Assembly: GCF_014648635.1 (NCBI RefSeq)
Contig: NZ_BMRM01000014.1
Location: 186,001 to 250,000 of the forward strand
DNA from: Streptomyces cinerochromogenes
GTDB lineage: Bacteria > Actinomycetota > Actinomycetes > Streptomycetales > Streptomycetaceae
Length of the DNA stretch: 64,000 nt
Reading direction: 5' to 3'
Each line of letters opens with the position of its first letter. Position 1 is the first letter of the stretch. Both the position numbers and the translations under genes were made by a program. The notes below the pieces were generated by a model. The model was not told the DNA's origin, did no database searches, and worked only from the letters and a program-made list of their open reading frames with translations. Of this stretch, positions 15,291 through 23,642 are shown piece after piece.

Positions 15291-15422
15291 GTGTTCCGTG
15301 CCCTCGCAGACGTACTGCGGCAGATCGGCGGCGCCCTGGCCACCGTGGTCACCCTGCCCTTCCGGGCGCTCGCCCGCCTCTTCGGCGGAGCGTCGTCCTC
15401 CGCCCGCGGCAGCCGGGCCTGA
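15291..15422 (+). CDS. LPFR-motif small membrane-associated protein, 43 residues
   Basis: GTG start with AAAGGAGAA six bases upstream, 43 codons, then TGA. The peptide begins VFRALADVLRQIGG and contains TLPFRALARLFGG, the motif after which a family of Streptomyces small proteins is named (LPFR motif). The middle third is hydrophobic and flanked by arginines, suggesting an amphipathic or membrane-bound peptide. It stands alone between divergent glxA and tex. No function is known to me. Confidence 0.75.
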   Translation: MFRALADVLRQIGGALATVVTLPFRALARLFGGASSSARGSRA

Positions 15423-15525
15423 CACCGGGCCCGGCGCCTCGCCGGATGCCGCCCTGATCCCCGGTTGTCGGCGCCACCTGCCACAATTGCCGCGCAACCT
15501 TGAGTGGAGAAGGCGGTACCGGATC

Positions 15526-17958
15526 GTGACCACACCCGGGTCCCTCGGAGCAGGGTCCATCGAAGGCAGGATCGCCGAGGAGCTCGGCGTACGGGAGCGG
15601 CAGGTGAAGGCCGCGGTGGAGCTGCTCGACGGCGGCTCCACGGTGCCCTTCATCGCTCGCTACCGCAAGGAAGCGACCGAGATGCTCGACGACGCGCAGC
15701 TGCGCACCCTCGAGGAACGGCTGCGCTACCTGCGGGAGCTGGAGGAGCGGCGCACCGCGATCCTGGAGTCGGTGCGCGAACAGGGCAAGCTCACCGAGGA
15801 GCTGGAGGCGCGGATCCGCGGCGCCGAGACGAAGGCGCGCCTGGAGGACGTCTACCTCCCCTACAAGCCCAAGCGGCGCACCAAGGCCCAGATCGCCCGC
15901 GAGGCCGGCCTGGAGCCGCTCGCGGAGGGGCTGCTGGGCGATCCGACGGTCGAACCACTGACCGCGGCCGCCGCGTTCGTGGACGCGGACAAGGGCGTCG
16001 CCGATCCGCAGGCCGCGCTGGAGGGCGCACGGGCGATCCTCACCGAGCGGTTCTCCGAGGACGCCGACCTGATCGGCGAGCTGCGCGAGCGCATGTGGGT
16101 GCGCGGGCGGCTGGCCGCGAAGGTACGGGAGGGCAAGGAGGAGGCGGGCGCCAAGTTCGCCGACTACTTCGACTTCGCCGAGCCGTTCACCGAGCTGCCC
16201 TCGCACCGGATCCTGGCGATGCTGCGCGGTGAGAAGGAGGAGGTGCTCGACCTCGTCCTGGAGCCCGAGGAGCCGACCGACGGCCCGTCGTCGTACGAGG
16301 GGATCGTCGCCGCGAAGTTCGGGATCGCCGACCGGGGCCGCCCCGCCGACAAGTGGCTGACCGACACGGTCCGCTGGGCCTGGCGCACCCGCATCCTCGT
16401 GCACCTCGGCATCGACCTGCGGCTGCGGCTGCGCACGGCCGCCGAGGACGAGGCGGTCAACATCTTCGCGGCCAACCTGCGCGACCTGCTGCTGGCCGCC
16501 CCGGCCGGGACGCGGGCGACGCTGGGCCTGGACCCCGGGTTCCGTACGGGCGTGAAGGTCGCCGTGGTCGACGCCACCGGCAAGGTCGTGGCGACGGACG
16601 TCATCTACCCGCACGTCCCGGCGAACAAGTGGGACGAGGCGCTCGCCAAGCTGGCACGGCTCGCCGAGCGGCACGCGGTCGAGCTGATCGCGATCGGCAA
16701 CGGCACGGCGTCCCGGGAGACCGACAAGCTCGCCGGGGAACTCATCGCGAAGCACCCCGAGTTGAAGCTCACCAAGGTGATGGTGTCGGAGGCGGGCGCG
16801 TCGGTGTACTCGGCCTCGCAGTACGCCTCGCAGGAACTGCCGGACATGGACGTGTCGCTGCGCGGCGCCGTCTCCATCGCCCGCCGGCTCCAGGATCCGC
16901 TGGCCGAGCTGGTGAAGATCGACCCGAAGTCGATCGGCGTCGGCCAGTACCAGCACGACCTGTCCGAGGTGAAGCTGTCCCGTTCGCTGGACGCGGTCGT
17001 CGAGGACTGTGTGAACGGCGTCGGCGTGGACGTCAACACGGCGTCCGTGCCGCTCCTCGCGCGGGTGTCGGGCATCTCGTCCGGGCTCGCCGAGAACATC
17101 GTCGCGCACCGGGACCAGAACGGCCCGTTCACGTCCCGCTCCCAGCTGAAGAAGGTGGCGCGGCTCGGCCCGAAGGCGTACGAGCAGTGCGCGGGCTTCC
17201 TGCGCATCCGCGGCGGCGACGACCCGCTGGACGCCTCCAGCGTGCACCCCGAGGCCTACCCGGTGGTCCGCCGCATGGTGAAGACCGCGGGCCAGGAGGT
17301 GGCGTCCCTCATCGGCAACACGGGTGTGCTGCGCTCGCTGCGGCCGGCCGACTTCGTGGACGACACCTTCGGTCTGCCGACCGTCACCGACATCCTCAAG
17401 GAGCTGGAGAAGCCGGGCCGCGACCCGCGTCCCGCCTTCAGGACGGCCACCTTCAAGGAGGGCGTGGAGAAGATCTCCGACCTGTCCGCGGGCATGGTCC
17501 TGGAGGGCGTGGTCACCAACGTGGCGGCCTTCGGCGCGTTCGTGGACGTCGGCGTCCACCAGGACGGCCTGGTGCACGTGTCGGCGATGTCGAAGTCGTT
17601 CGTCAAGGACCCGCGCGATGTGGTGAAGCCCGGTGACATCGTCAAGGTGAAGGTCCTGGACGTCGACATCCCGCGCAAGCGGATCGCGCTGACGCTGCGT
17701 CTGGACGACGAGGCCGCGCCGCAGGGCCAGGGCGGCGGCGGCCGGCAGCAGCGCGGTGGCGGGGCCCGTCCGCCGCAGCAGCGGCAGGGCGGCGGCGGCC
17801 AGCGGCAGGGCGGCGGCCAGCGGCAGGGCGGTGGCCAGCGGCAGGGACGGGGCGGTGGTGACCGCGGCAGCCGGCAGGCCTCCGCACCGGCACCGGCCAA
17901 CAGCGCGATGGCGGACGCGCTGCGGCGCGCGGGCCTGCTGGACCCGAAGAAGCGCTGA
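15526..17958 (+). CDS. tex: Tex-like RNA-binding transcription accessory protein
   Basis: 810 residues. Tex N-terminal domain (VPFIARYRKEATEMLDDAQL region), a YqgF/RNase H-like domain opening TLGLDPGFRTG near residue 332, helix-hairpin-helix motifs (VNTASVPLLARVSGI), and an S1 RNA-binding domain at about 656-725 (VTNVAAFGAFVDVGVHQDG). The last 80 residues are a Gly/Gln/Arg-rich tail with three exact-to-near GQRQGG repeats encoded by an 18-nt tandem repeat at 17799-17846; the tail is longer than in standard Tex and may be an RNA-binding low-complexity arm. GTG start at 15526 with GGAGAAGG upstream. Confidence 0.93.
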   Translation: MTTPGSLGAGSIEGRIAEELGVRERQVKAAVELLDGGSTVPFIARYRKEATEMLDDAQLRTLEERLRYLRELEERRTAILESVREQGKLTEELEARIRGAETKARLEDVYLPYKPKRRTKAQIAREAGLEPLAEGLLGDPTVEPLTAAAAFVDADKGVADPQAALEGARAILTERFSEDADLIGELRERMWVRGRLAAKVREGKEEAGAKFADYFDFAEPFTELPSHRILAMLRGEKEEVLDLVLEPEEPTDGPSSYEGIVAAKFGIADRGRPADKWLTDTVRWAWRTRILVHLGIDLRLRLRTAAEDEAVNIFAANLRDLLLAAPAGTRATLGLDPGFRTGVKVAVVDATGKVVATDVIYPHVPANKWDEALAKLARLAERHAVELIAIGNGTASRETDKLAGELIAKHPELKLTKVMVSEAGASVYSASQYASQELPDMDVSLRGAVSIARRLQDPLAELVKIDPKSIGVGQYQHDLSEVKLSRSLDAVVEDCVNGVGVDVNTASVPLLARVSGISSGLAENIVAHRDQNGPFTSRSQLKKVARLGPKAYEQCAGFLRIRGGDDPLDASSVHPEAYPVVRRMVKTAGQEVASLIGNTGVLRSLRPADFVDDTFGLPTVTDILKELEKPGRDPRPAFRTATFKEGVEKISDLSAGMVLEGVVTNVAAFGAFVDVGVHQDGLVHVSAMSKSFVKDPRDVVKPGDIVKVKVLDVDIPRKRIALTLRLDDEAAPQGQGGGGRQQRGGGARPPQQRQGGGGQRQGGGQRQGGGQRQGRGGGDRGSRQASAPAPANSAMADALRRAGLLDPKKR

Positions 17959-17970
17959 CGGGCGGGGCGG

Positions 17971-18010
17971 CGGGCCGTGCCGGGCGGTTCACCCGGCCCG
18001 GCACGGCCCG
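17971..18010 (+). terminator. Terminator hairpin after tex
   Basis: Perfect 14-bp arms (CGGGCCGTGCCGGG / CCCGGCACGGCCCG) with a 12-nt loop, 12 nt past the tex stop. Confidence 0.8.
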
Positions 18011-18063
18011 CGGCCCCCGCGAAATCCGGTGGACACGGGTCAGCCGCTCGTCAGACTCGTCGC

Positions 18064-18639
18064 ATGACCGGATCAGATCCCAAAGCCGACCTTCAGGTGT
18101 ATCTCCAGGACGCGCGTGACGTGCTGCTCTGGAAGCTCGACGGCCTGCCGGAGTACGACATCCGTCGTCCCCTGACGCCCACGGGCACCAACCTGCTGGG
18201 CCTCGTGAAGCACCTCACGGGCGCCGAGGCGCTGTACTTCGGCCGGACCTTCGGCCGGCCCTTCCCCGGCACACCGCTGTGGATCACGGGTGACGCCGAA
18301 CCGGACTCGGACCTGTGGGCGCGGGCCGACGAGACCCGCGAGGACATCGTCGGCCGGTACCGGCAGGCGTGTGCCCACGCGGACGAGACCATCGCCGCGC
18401 TGCCCCTGGACGCGGTCGGCCGGACACCCGGCGCGCCGGGTGACACCACGCTGCACCGGGTGCTGACCCACATGGTCGCCGAGACCCAGCGGCACGCCGG
18501 GCACGCGGACATCGTGCGCGAACTCGTCGACGGTGCGGTGGGACAGCGCCCCGACGGCCTCAACGTGGCGCCCCGCGACCCGGAACACCTCGCCCGGGTC
18601 GAGCGGGCAGCGAAGGAGGCCGCCGCCCGCGTCGGCTAA
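18064..18639 (+). CDS. DinB/DUF664 family protein
   Basis: 191 residues of a four-helix-bundle DinB fold. The metal-binding histidines of the family are recognisable in LVKHLTGAEALYFG, VLTHMVAETQRHAGHAD. Members are thought to be metal- and thiol-dependent transferases (bacillithiol/mycothiol S-transferase superfamily), but this one is unassigned. There is no ribosome site; CAGACT lies 6 nt before the ATG, so the message may be leaderless. Its last four bases overlap the convergent ABC-F gene. Confidence 0.85.
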   Translation: MTGSDPKADLQVYLQDARDVLLWKLDGLPEYDIRRPLTPTGTNLLGLVKHLTGAEALYFGRTFGRPFPGTPLWITGDAEPDSDLWARADETREDIVGRYRQACAHADETIAALPLDAVGRTPGAPGDTTLHRVLTHMVAETQRHAGHADIVRELVDGAVGQRPDGLNVAPRDPEHLARVERAAKEAAARVG

Positions 18640-20276
18640 CGCTCCGTCACCTTTCCGTCCGCCACCTCCAGACGCCGGGTCACCCGGACCGCGTCCAGCA
18701 TGCGGCGGTCGTGGGTGACCAGGAGCAGGGTGCCCGTGTAGGCGTCGAGGGCCGACTCCAGCTGTTCGATGGCCGGCAGGTCGAGGTGGTTCGTCGGCTC
18801 GTCCAGGACGAGGAGGTTGACGCCCCGGCCCTGGAGCAGGGCGAGCGCGGCGCGGGTGCGCTCGCCCGGGGAGAGGGTCGCGGCCGGCCGCAGCACATGG
18901 CCGGCCTTCAGCCCGAACTTCGCCAGCAGGGTGCGCACCTCGGCCGGTTCGGTGTCGGGGACGGCCGCGCAGAAGGCGTCGAGCAGGGTCTCGGGGCCGT
19001 GGAACAGCTTGCGGGCCTGGTCGACCTCGCCGATGAGCACCCCGGAGCCGAGGGCCGCGTGACCGGAGTCCAGCGGGACCCTGCCCAGCAGCGCGCCGAG
19101 CAGCGTGGACTTCCCGGCGCCGTTGGCCCCGGTGACGGCGATCCGGTCCGCCCAGCCGACCTGGAGCGACACCGGTCCGAGACGGAAGTCGCCGCGCAGC
19201 ACCTCGGCGTCCCGCAGCGTCGCCACGACCGCGCCGGAACGCGGGACGGACGCGATCTCCATCCGCAGCTCCCACTCCTTGCGCGGTTCCTCGACCACCT
19301 CCAGGCGTTCGATCATGCGCTGGGTCTGCCGGGCCTTCGCGGCCTGCTTCTCGCTGGCCTCGCTGCGGAACTTGCGGCCGATCTTGTCGTTGTCGTTGCC
19401 CGCCTTGCGCCGGGCGTTCTTCACGCCCTTGTCCATCCAGGTCCGCTGCATCTGGGCGCGGTCCTGGAGGGCGGCCCTCTTGTCGGCGTACTCCTCGTAC
19501 TCCTCGCGGGCGTGCCGGCGGGCTACGTCCCGCTCCTCCAGGTATCCCTCGTAGCCGCCGCCGTAGAGGTTGATCCGCCGCTGAGCGAGGTCGAGTTCGA
19601 GCACCTTGGTGACCGTGCGGGTGAGGAATTCGCGGTCGTGGCTGACGACGACCGTGCCCGCGCGCAGGCCGGTGACGAACCGCTCCAACCGCTCCAGGCC
19701 GTCGAGGTCCAGGTCGTTGGTGGGCTCGTCCAGGAGGAAGACGTCGTAGCGGGACAGCAGCAGGGAGGCGAGGCCGGCCCGGGCCGCCTGCCCGCCGGAG
19801 AGGGCGGTCATCGGGTGGTCCAGGCCGACGGCCAGGCCGAGGGAGTCGGCGACCTCCTCCGCCCGCTCGTCCAGGTCGGCGCCGCCCAGGCCGAGCCACC
19901 GCTCCAGGGCGGCGGCGTAGGCGTCGTCGGCGCCGGGCGCGCCGTCGACCAGCGCCTGGGTGGTCTCGTCCATGACGCGCTGGGCCTCGGCGACCCCGGT
20001 GCGGCGGGCCAGGAACTCCCGGACGGTCTCGCCCGGCCGGCGCTCCGGCTCCTGGGGCAGATGGCCGACGGTCGCGGCCGGCGGGGAGAGCCGGAGTTCG
20101 CCCTGCTCGGGCGGGGTGAGGCCGGCGAGCATCCGCAGCAGGGTCGACTTGCCCGCGCCGTTGGCGCCGACCAGCCCGATCACATCGCCGGGCGCGACGA
20201 CCAGGTCGAGCCCGGAGAACAGGGCGCGGTCACCGTGCCCGGCGGCGAGGTTCTTGGCAACGAGGGTGGCAGTCAT
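18636..20276 (-). CDS. ABC-F family ATPase
   Basis: 546 residues with two ABC domains and no membrane segments. Both Walker A motifs read GANGAGKST, both signatures are present (ALSGGQAARAGL, TLSPGERTRAAL) and the Walker B motifs are LLDEPTNDLD and VLDEPTNHLD. Between them is a charged linker (about 240-320) rich in Arg/Lys that contacts the ribosome P-site tRNA in ABC-F proteins. The second signature LSPGE instead of LSGGE is a small departure. Translation factor or antibiotic-resistance role cannot be separated from sequence; no structured leader like that of the 39151 ABC-F gene is seen. Confidence 0.9.
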   Translation of the reverse strand: MTATLVAKNLAAGHGDRALFSGLDLVVAPGDVIGLVGANGAGKSTLLRMLAGLTPPEQGELRLSPPAATVGHLPQEPERRPGETVREFLARRTGVAEAQRVMDETTQALVDGAPGADDAYAAALERWLGLGGADLDERAEEVADSLGLAVGLDHPMTALSGGQAARAGLASLLLSRYDVFLLDEPTNDLDLDGLERLERFVTGLRAGTVVVSHDREFLTRTVTKVLELDLAQRRINLYGGGYEGYLEERDVARRHAREEYEEYADKRAALQDRAQMQRTWMDKGVKNARRKAGNDNDKIGRKFRSEASEKQAAKARQTQRMIERLEVVEEPRKEWELRMEIASVPRSGAVVATLRDAEVLRGDFRLGPVSLQVGWADRIAVTGANGAGKSTLLGALLGRVPLDSGHAALGSGVLIGEVDQARKLFHGPETLLDAFCAAVPDTEPAEVRTLLAKFGLKAGHVLRPAATLSPGERTRAALALLQGRGVNLLVLDEPTNHLDLPAIEQLESALDAYTGTLLLVTHDRRMLDAVRVTRRLEVADGKVTER

Positions 20277-20326
20277 CAGGACGTCGATCCTAGTGGCGGC
20301 GCGGCCGCGCTCCCTCCTGCTGTCCG

Positions 20327-20374
20327 CCGTCCGCGGGCACCGGCCGTACGCCGTCCGCCGGTACCGGCCGTACG
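20327..20374. repeat. 24-nt tandem repeat, two copies
   Basis: Two adjacent 24-nt units beginning CCGTCCGC and ending CGGCCGTACG (22 of 24 identical), with the start of a third copy after base 20374. Located in the divergent promoter gap between the ABC-F gene and the oxidase gene. Confidence 0.7.
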
Positions 20375-20410
20375 CCGTCCCCGGCCTGCCGGAGACGGCC
20401 GTGCAGGGCC

Positions 20411-20416
20411 TATCGT
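20411..20416 (+). promoter_or_regulatory. -10 box of a leaderless transcript
   Basis: TATCGT lies 6 nt before the GTG start of the FAD-dependent oxidase gene, and no ribosome site is present. Confidence 0.5.
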
Positions 20417-20422
20417 CCTGGC

Positions 20423-21361
20423 GTGGACAGTGAGCCGAGGGACGAAGTGATCGTGGTCGGAGGCGGGATCGCCGGGCTGACGACGGCCGTGCTGCTGGCC
20501 GAGGCGGGGCGGCGGGTGCGGGTGTGGGCGCGGGAGCCGGCCGAGCGGACGACCTCGGCGGTCGCCGGCGGCCTGTGGTGGCCGTACCGCATCGAACCGG
20601 AACCCCTCGCGGGCGCGTGGGCGCTGGCCTCCCTCGGTGTCTACGCGGAGCTGGCGGACCGCCCGGAGGAGACGGGGGTGCGCCTGGTCGAGGGCGTGCA
20701 CCACGGGACCCGGCTGGACGGGCTGGGCGCGTGGGCGGGCCGGGTGCCGGGGCTGCGCGCGGTGGCCGAGGGGCTGGCGGCGCGGCTGCCGGTGATCGAC
20801 ATGCCGGTACATCTGGCCTGGCTGCGGGAGCGGCTGGGGAAGGCGGGAGGGACGGTGGAGGTCCGCGAGGTGGCCGACCTGGCCGCCGTACCCGCCGCCG
20901 TGGTGGTCAACTGCACGGGCCTCGGTGCCCGCTCCCTGGTGCCGGACCCCGCGGTGCGTCCGGTGCGCGGTCAGCTGGTCGTGGTGGAGAACCCCGGCGT
21001 CACCGGCTGGTACACCGCCGTCGACCACTCCTCGGCCGCCTCCACGTACTTCATCCCGCAGCCGGACCGGCTGCTGCTGGGCGGCACCGCCGAGGAGGAC
21101 GACTGGTCCCTGGAGCCGGACCCGGCCACCGCCGCGGCGATCATCGCCCGCTGCGCGGCCGTCCGCCCGGAGATCGCCGGCGCGCGGGTGCTGGCCCACC
21201 GGGTGGGCCTGCGACCCGCCCGCGCGGCGGTACGCCTGGACCGACAGCCCCTGCCGGACGGCCGCGTACTGGTCCACAACTACGGCCATGGCGGCGCCGG
21301 CATCACGGTGGCCTGGGGCTGCGCCAGGGAGGCGTCCGCCCTGGCGTTCCCGGCCCGCTGA
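20423..21361 (+). CDS. FAD-dependent oxidoreductase, D-amino-acid oxidase-like
   Basis: 312 residues. An N-terminal FAD-binding VVGGGIAGLTTAVLLAEAG is followed by the DAAO landmarks AGGLWWPYRIEP, VVNCTGLGARSLVPD, PVRGQLVVV and, near the end, HNYGHGGAGITVAWGCA. The arginine that binds the substrate carboxylate in DAAO is probably in GLRPARAAVRLD. It would deaminate D-amino acids oxidatively to 2-oxo acids, ammonia and hydrogen peroxide. GTG start with a -10 box directly upstream and no ribosome site. Confidence 0.88.
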   Translation: MDSEPRDEVIVVGGGIAGLTTAVLLAEAGRRVRVWAREPAERTTSAVAGGLWWPYRIEPEPLAGAWALASLGVYAELADRPEETGVRLVEGVHHGTRLDGLGAWAGRVPGLRAVAEGLAARLPVIDMPVHLAWLRERLGKAGGTVEVREVADLAAVPAAVVVNCTGLGARSLVPDPAVRPVRGQLVVVENPGVTGWYTAVDHSSAASTYFIPQPDRLLLGGTAEEDDWSLEPDPATAAAIIARCAAVRPEIAGARVLAHRVGLRPARAAVRLDRQPLPDGRVLVHNYGHGGAGITVAWGCAREASALAFPAR

Positions 21362-21474
21362 CATCCGCCGGACGTCCGTCCCGGCCTTCCCGGCCCCCTG
21401 ACCATCCGTCCAGGAATGCGGGGCGGTGCCGGTATGCGGCTCGGCCGCATGGGCGCCACCGGGCCGTGACGGAC

Positions 21475-21507
21475 GGCGGCGGCCGGACGCCGCCGTCGGC
21501 CGCCGCC
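21475..21507. terminator. Bidirectional terminator between convergent genes
   Basis: Perfect 11-bp arms (GGCGGCGGCCG / CGGCCGCCGCC), 11-nt loop, between the oxidase gene (+) and the peptidase gene (-). A second small perfect hairpin (ATGCGGC-TCG-GCCGCAT) lies just before it at 21434-21450. Confidence 0.75.
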
Positions 21508-21521
21508 GGACACGGTGGTCC

Positions 21522-23465
21522 TCAGCCTGCCGGCACGTGCTGGAGACGCGGTGCCGGGACGCCCTTCAGGACCGTCGGCCCGGGGGCCGCCGCGTGGCCG
21601 GACGTGGCGCGGGTGAACGCTGCCGCGCCGCCCACCAGCGGGACCTTCGCGGTCGTACGGGAGAGGTCGACGGTGAGGGTCGGCCGGGTGGACGGAGGAT
21701 CGATGAGGTCCTTGTCCGTACCGGCGACGATCAGTGCCAGGCGGTGCCCCGCGGGGACGACGTGGTCGGTGGCCGCGAGGTCCAGGGTGATGGTGTACGC
21801 GCGGCCCGGGGTGAGCGGGACACCGTCCGCCGGCCAGGCGTGGTGGCCGAGGTCGGCCCAGCCGCGGCTGACCACGGTGTAGCCGACGGCGGCCGTCTTC
21901 GCCCGGGTCTCCTTGAAGCAGGCGCTGTCCCCGGCCGTGCTCTCGCCCCAGCAGGTGCGGTCGGTGAGGGTGGTGATGCCCTCGGCCCGGTCGGCGTAGT
22001 CGCGGATGGTGTCGGGGCCGACGTCGACCAGGACGGCGGACAGGTGGGCGGAGGCGGTCGTCGGGGTCGCGGTGACCGTCACCGTGGAGGAGCCGGCGAG
22101 GCGCAGGTCACGGGTGAGCGGGGCGGTGAGGAAGCCGGCCTTCTCCGGTGTGGACGTGGTGAGGTGCGCGGCCCAGTCGGTCTCGCTCAGCGCCGGGTCG
22201 TCCGTGAAGCTCTCGGTGCCCGCGGCCGGTCGCCGGCCGAGCGTGCCGACGCCGGCCTGACTGCCGGAGGCCGGGTGCAGGACGGCGGTGCCGGTACCGT
22301 GCGGGGGCCAGGCTGCGGAGGTGACCCACTGGTCGGGGTGGCGTTCGATGTCGGCCATCGGCTCGCGGTCGATGCCGTTGTCGTAGCCGAGGAGTTCGTG
22401 GTCGAACCAGCGGTGCAGCGTGTCGACCCAGGCCCCGCGCCGGTAGTCGAACGGGTCGACGTGACCGGTCTGGGACAGCCAGATCTTGCGCTCCACGCCG
22501 TTGCGGGCGAGCGCGTCCCACCACGGGCCGACGTGCTGGGTGCGGACGTTGAGGTCCTGCATGCCGTGCACCAGGAACACGCTGGCGCGCACCTTCGCCG
22601 CGTCCTTGACGTAGTCCCGCTCGGTCCACAGCGGCGTCCAGTCGCCGCTGCGCGGGCTGCCGTCGGCGAGCTTCTGCCGGACGGCCGCGCAGTGGGCCTG
22701 CGCGTCCGCGCTCTCGACGTAGCCGGCCAGTTCGTCGGGGCCGCCGTCGTAGAGCGGGGCGCCCTCGGCGAAGTAGTAGTCGTACCAGGAGGAGATGGCG
22801 CTGATCGGGACGATCGTCCTCAGCCCTCTGACGCCGGTCGCGGCGACGCCGTTGGCGATGGTGCCGTCCCAGCTCTTGCCGATCATGCCGGTACGGCCGT
22901 TGGTCCAGCCGGCCTTCACCGGGGTGCCGCCGGTGCGGCTGGTGTAGGCCCTGCCGCGGCCGTTCAGCCAGTCGACGACGGCCTTGGCGGACTGGATGTC
23001 GGAGCGGCCGCCGACGTCGACGCAGCCGTCGGAGCGGTTGGTGCCGGCGAGGTCGACGCCGACGAAGGCGTAGCCGCGGGGCACGAAGTAGTTGTCGTAG
23101 AAGAGCGGCATCTGCACGACACGGCCCTGTGCGTCGTACGTCTTGCGCTGGCTCTCGTTGCCGCGTCCGCAGCAGGAGTAGTAGGGGCTGGCGTCCATGA
23201 TGACCGGCACCTTGCGGCCCTGCCGGGCCGGTTCGGCGGGGCGGACGATGTCGGCGGCGACGCGGTCGGTCCTGCCGTCGCCGTCCTCGTCGAGGCCGGT
23301 GTCCACCCAGACGGACTCGCGGACGGCGTCGGCGTAGGAGTAGACGGGTCTGCTCTCCCGGGGCGCGGCCTGGGCGGCGGCCGGGGTCATGAAGACGGCC
23401 GTCAGGGCGGCCGCGGCGGCGGTCACGAGCGTTCTCCGGATCGTGGAGCGCATGCGTTTCGGCAT
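21522..23465 (-). CDS. Secreted Xaa-Pro dipeptidyl-peptidase (CocE/NonD, S15 family)
   Basis: 647 residues with a Sec signal peptide: basic start (MPKRMRSTIRR), hydrophobic core and an AQA-A cleavage site near residue 33. The alpha/beta-hydrolase triad is visible as Ser in GKSWDGT, Asp in HGMQDLNVRTQ and His in GHVDPFDY. The C-terminal jelly-roll domain typical of S15 enzymes carries ALIVAGTDKDLIDPP. It releases X-Pro dipeptides from peptide N-termini outside the cell. The divergent neighbour is another secreted peptidase, suggesting a joint role in peptide use. ATG 23465 is the longest sensible start; 23453 is possible. Confidence 0.9.
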   Translation of the reverse strand: MPKRMRSTIRRTLVTAAAAALTAVFMTPAAAQAAPRESRPVYSYADAVRESVWVDTGLDEDGDGRTDRVAADIVRPAEPARQGRKVPVIMDASPYYSCCGRGNESQRKTYDAQGRVVQMPLFYDNYFVPRGYAFVGVDLAGTNRSDGCVDVGGRSDIQSAKAVVDWLNGRGRAYTSRTGGTPVKAGWTNGRTGMIGKSWDGTIANGVAATGVRGLRTIVPISAISSWYDYYFAEGAPLYDGGPDELAGYVESADAQAHCAAVRQKLADGSPRSGDWTPLWTERDYVKDAAKVRASVFLVHGMQDLNVRTQHVGPWWDALARNGVERKIWLSQTGHVDPFDYRRGAWVDTLHRWFDHELLGYDNGIDREPMADIERHPDQWVTSAAWPPHGTGTAVLHPASGSQAGVGTLGRRPAAGTESFTDDPALSETDWAAHLTTSTPEKAGFLTAPLTRDLRLAGSSTVTVTATPTTASAHLSAVLVDVGPDTIRDYADRAEGITTLTDRTCWGESTAGDSACFKETRAKTAAVGYTVVSRGWADLGHHAWPADGVPLTPGRAYTITLDLAATDHVVPAGHRLALIVAGTDKDLIDPPSTRPTLTVDLSRTTAKVPLVGGAAAFTRATSGHAAAPGPTVLKGVPAPRLQHVPAG

Positions 23466-23642
23466 GCGCGGACGGTACTGCTGCCAAGTCCCGGAAAGAA
23501 GAGGGCTTTCCGGGGCGCGTGTCGGCTGAATGGCGATCGTGTGACAGCAGTGGCCATGGACAGGTCGGAGACCACGGGGACTGAATAGGCTCCGAGCAGT
23601 GTTCTCCGAACGGACTTGCAGTCCTGACGACTTGGAGCTGAC

